Origin: Nitrospirota bacterium
GTDB taxonomy: Bacteria; Nitrospirota; Thermodesulfovibrionia; Thermodesulfovibrionales; UBA1546
DNA length: 5,400 nt
Direction of reading: 5' to 3'
Assembly (NCBI GenBank): GCA_004298625.1
Contig: SCSY01000259.1
Span: 1-5,400, forward strand
Shown here: in pieces, positions 4,998-5,400 of the stretch
How positions within the stretch are numbered: the stretch's first letter is position 1
How the letters are laid out: the number at the start of each line of letters is the position of its first letter
Translations under genes and position numbers: made by a program
The notes under the pieces: model-generated
What the model was told of the DNA's origin: nothing
Database searches by the model: none
What the model saw: only the letters and a program-made list of their open reading frames with translations

Positions 4998-5031
4998 AAA
5001 CTGCCGCCCTTAAACGGCTATTCTTGCGCGC

Positions 5032-5061
5032 TTGCTTGCTTCCGAGCTGTCTTGTTATAAT
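5032..5061 (+). promoter_or_regulatory. Candidate promoter in the leader before the right-edge gene
   Basis: TTGCTT (5032-5037), an 18-bp spacer, then a perfect TATAAT (5056-5061). If used, transcription starts near 5068 and leaves a leader of about 220 nt before ATG 5290. Together with the dyads at 5095 and 5220, this makes the 4998-5289 gap look regulatory. Apart from these elements I see no gene or RNA family in it. Confidence 0.45.
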
Positions 5062-5094
5062 GCGGTAAAATATGGTTTAGCATGTTGAGCATAG

Positions 5095-5122
5095 CATGTT
5101 ACCCAGAAAACTGGATAACATG
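5095..5122. repeat. 28-bp inverted repeat, copy 1 of a duplicated dyad
   Basis: CATGTTACCCAG (5095-5106) and CTGGATAACATG (5111-5122) pair at 11 of 12 positions around AAAA. No T tract follows, so it is not a terminator for moaC. It lies about 35 bp after the TATAAT at 5056, where it could be an operator or form a leader hairpin. Just upstream, TAGCATGTT occurs twice (5078-5086 and 5092-5100), a 14-bp-period direct repeat sharing its end with the left arm. Confidence 0.6.
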
Positions 5123-5219
5123 ACAAATGGAATGTTAGTCAACTTGATAAATATAATGAACTCAGGAAGTTACGTCCATGTAGATTTTATGTTTTCATTG
5201 GTGTTATATAGAAATTCCG

Positions 5220-5251
5220 ATGTTATCGAGAAAACTGGTTAATAACTGGTT
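5220..5251. repeat. Copy 2 of the dyad plus an 11-bp-period direct repeat
   Basis: Bases 5220-5244 match 5096-5120 at 21 of 25 positions, sharing the block AGAAAACTGG and the flanks ATGTTA and TAA. Palindromy is weaker here. AACTGGTT then recurs at 5233-5240 and 5244-5251, 11 bp apart, about one helical turn. It ends 38 bp before the start of the right-edge gene, a plausible place for regulator binding. Confidence 0.5.
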
Positions 5252-5289
5252 GTACGTATAAATTAATAATGAAAAAACAAAAGGCATAA

Positions 5290-5400
5290 ATGGAAAAATA
5301 TAAGGAGTTATACAATCTATCTAAAGAAGTTTTGAATGAAGAACTAAGTCGCTTCGCTCGTATCGATGATAAGGCGGCAAAATACTTATCAATCCTTACG
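5290..5400 (+). CDS. Unidentified protein, N-terminal fragment
   Basis: 37 codons are visible before the window ends: MEKYKELYNLSKEV, then LNEELSRFARIDDKAAKYLSILT. The start is ATG 5290, preceded by AAGG at 5281-5284; the in-frame codon just before is TAA, so no longer start is possible. The residues form an amphipathic, charged helix ending in 'RIDDKAAKYLSILT'. The pattern 'E..RF.R.DxKA.KYLxIL' is seen at the cytoplasmic lead-in of small membrane proteins, where a transmembrane helix follows at once; some of these are defence effectors. That is likeness only and the family is not identified. Codons are AT-rich (CTA, TCT, TTA, AGT, GTT, AAT), unlike the metabolic genes upstream, and so is the leader, which hints at recently acquired DNA. 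Confidence 0.55.
   Translation, partial: MEKYKELYNLSKEVLNEELSRFARIDDKAAKYLSILT

Noticed and set aside
5003..5018. Possible terminator after moaC (GCCG...CGGC)
   Set aside because: Only a 4-bp stem with an 8-nt loop and no T tract; too weak to call.
5269..5289. Six-codon upstream frame (MKKQKA) whose stop abuts ATG 5290
   Set aside because: It is in the same frame as the main gene and A-rich by composition. No ribosome site is seen, so it is not listed as a leader peptide.

Overview
The window is an ordinary bacterial chromosome segment of moderate GC, carrying core-metabolism genes in short divergent and convergent units. The gene set (a radical SAM enzyme of the AmrS type, an FmdB-type zinc ribbon, DAP-pathway genes, a small ferredoxin, moaC) and several kinds of short dispersed repeat resemble what I recall from Nitrospirota and related deep-branching sulfur- and iron-cycling bacteria. 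That placement is an inference from general likeness, not a search. dapF and dapA point to DAP-type peptidoglycan and lysine synthesis. moaC points to molybdopterin cofactor use.

Layout: bases 1-166 hold the C-terminal end of a LuxR-type HTH regulator. Bases 167-323 are non-coding and contain a degenerate dispersed repeat (231-300). amrS lies on the minus strand (324-1337) and is divergent from a plus-strand unit: fmdB-like (1419-1619), dapF (1697-2578, TTG start) and dapA (2590-3462). A perfect 19-bp-stem terminator at 3482-3522 serves both dapA and a convergent 63-residue ferredoxin (3524-3715, minus). Divergent from the ferredoxin is a small CDF-like membrane protein (3789-4454), followed by moaC (4518-4997). 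Bases 4998-5289 are a non-coding, increasingly AT-rich leader with a promoter-like sequence and two copies of a dyad. It precedes an AT-rich gene cut by the window edge (5290-5400).

The main points of interest are four. (1) dapF has two unrelated repeat elements embedded in frame: a 7-bp AGCTATC-type array at codons 23-33 and a 47-bp C/G-run palindrome at codons 136-151. A second heptamer array ends at its Shine-Dalgarno. (2) The CDF-like protein has the TM2 DxxxE pair, but a CxxxC where the TM5 HxxxD zinc ligands normally sit. It also has no cytoplasmic domain and ends in a Cys-rich tail. (3) Four genes lacking a Shine-Dalgarno (amrS, ferredoxin, CDF, moaC) each have a good -10 hexamer ending 5-7 nt before the ATG, which suggests leaderless mRNAs. 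The genes with a clear Shine-Dalgarno do not show this. (4) The 4998-5289 leader has a duplicated operator-like dyad.

Metabolically, only dapF and dapA form a clear pathway pair. The others look like independent units that happen to be neighbours. I see no CRISPR array, rRNA, tRNA, transposase or complete novel multi-gene system. The gene at the right edge, of which only 37 residues are visible, is the one most likely to open into accessory DNA.
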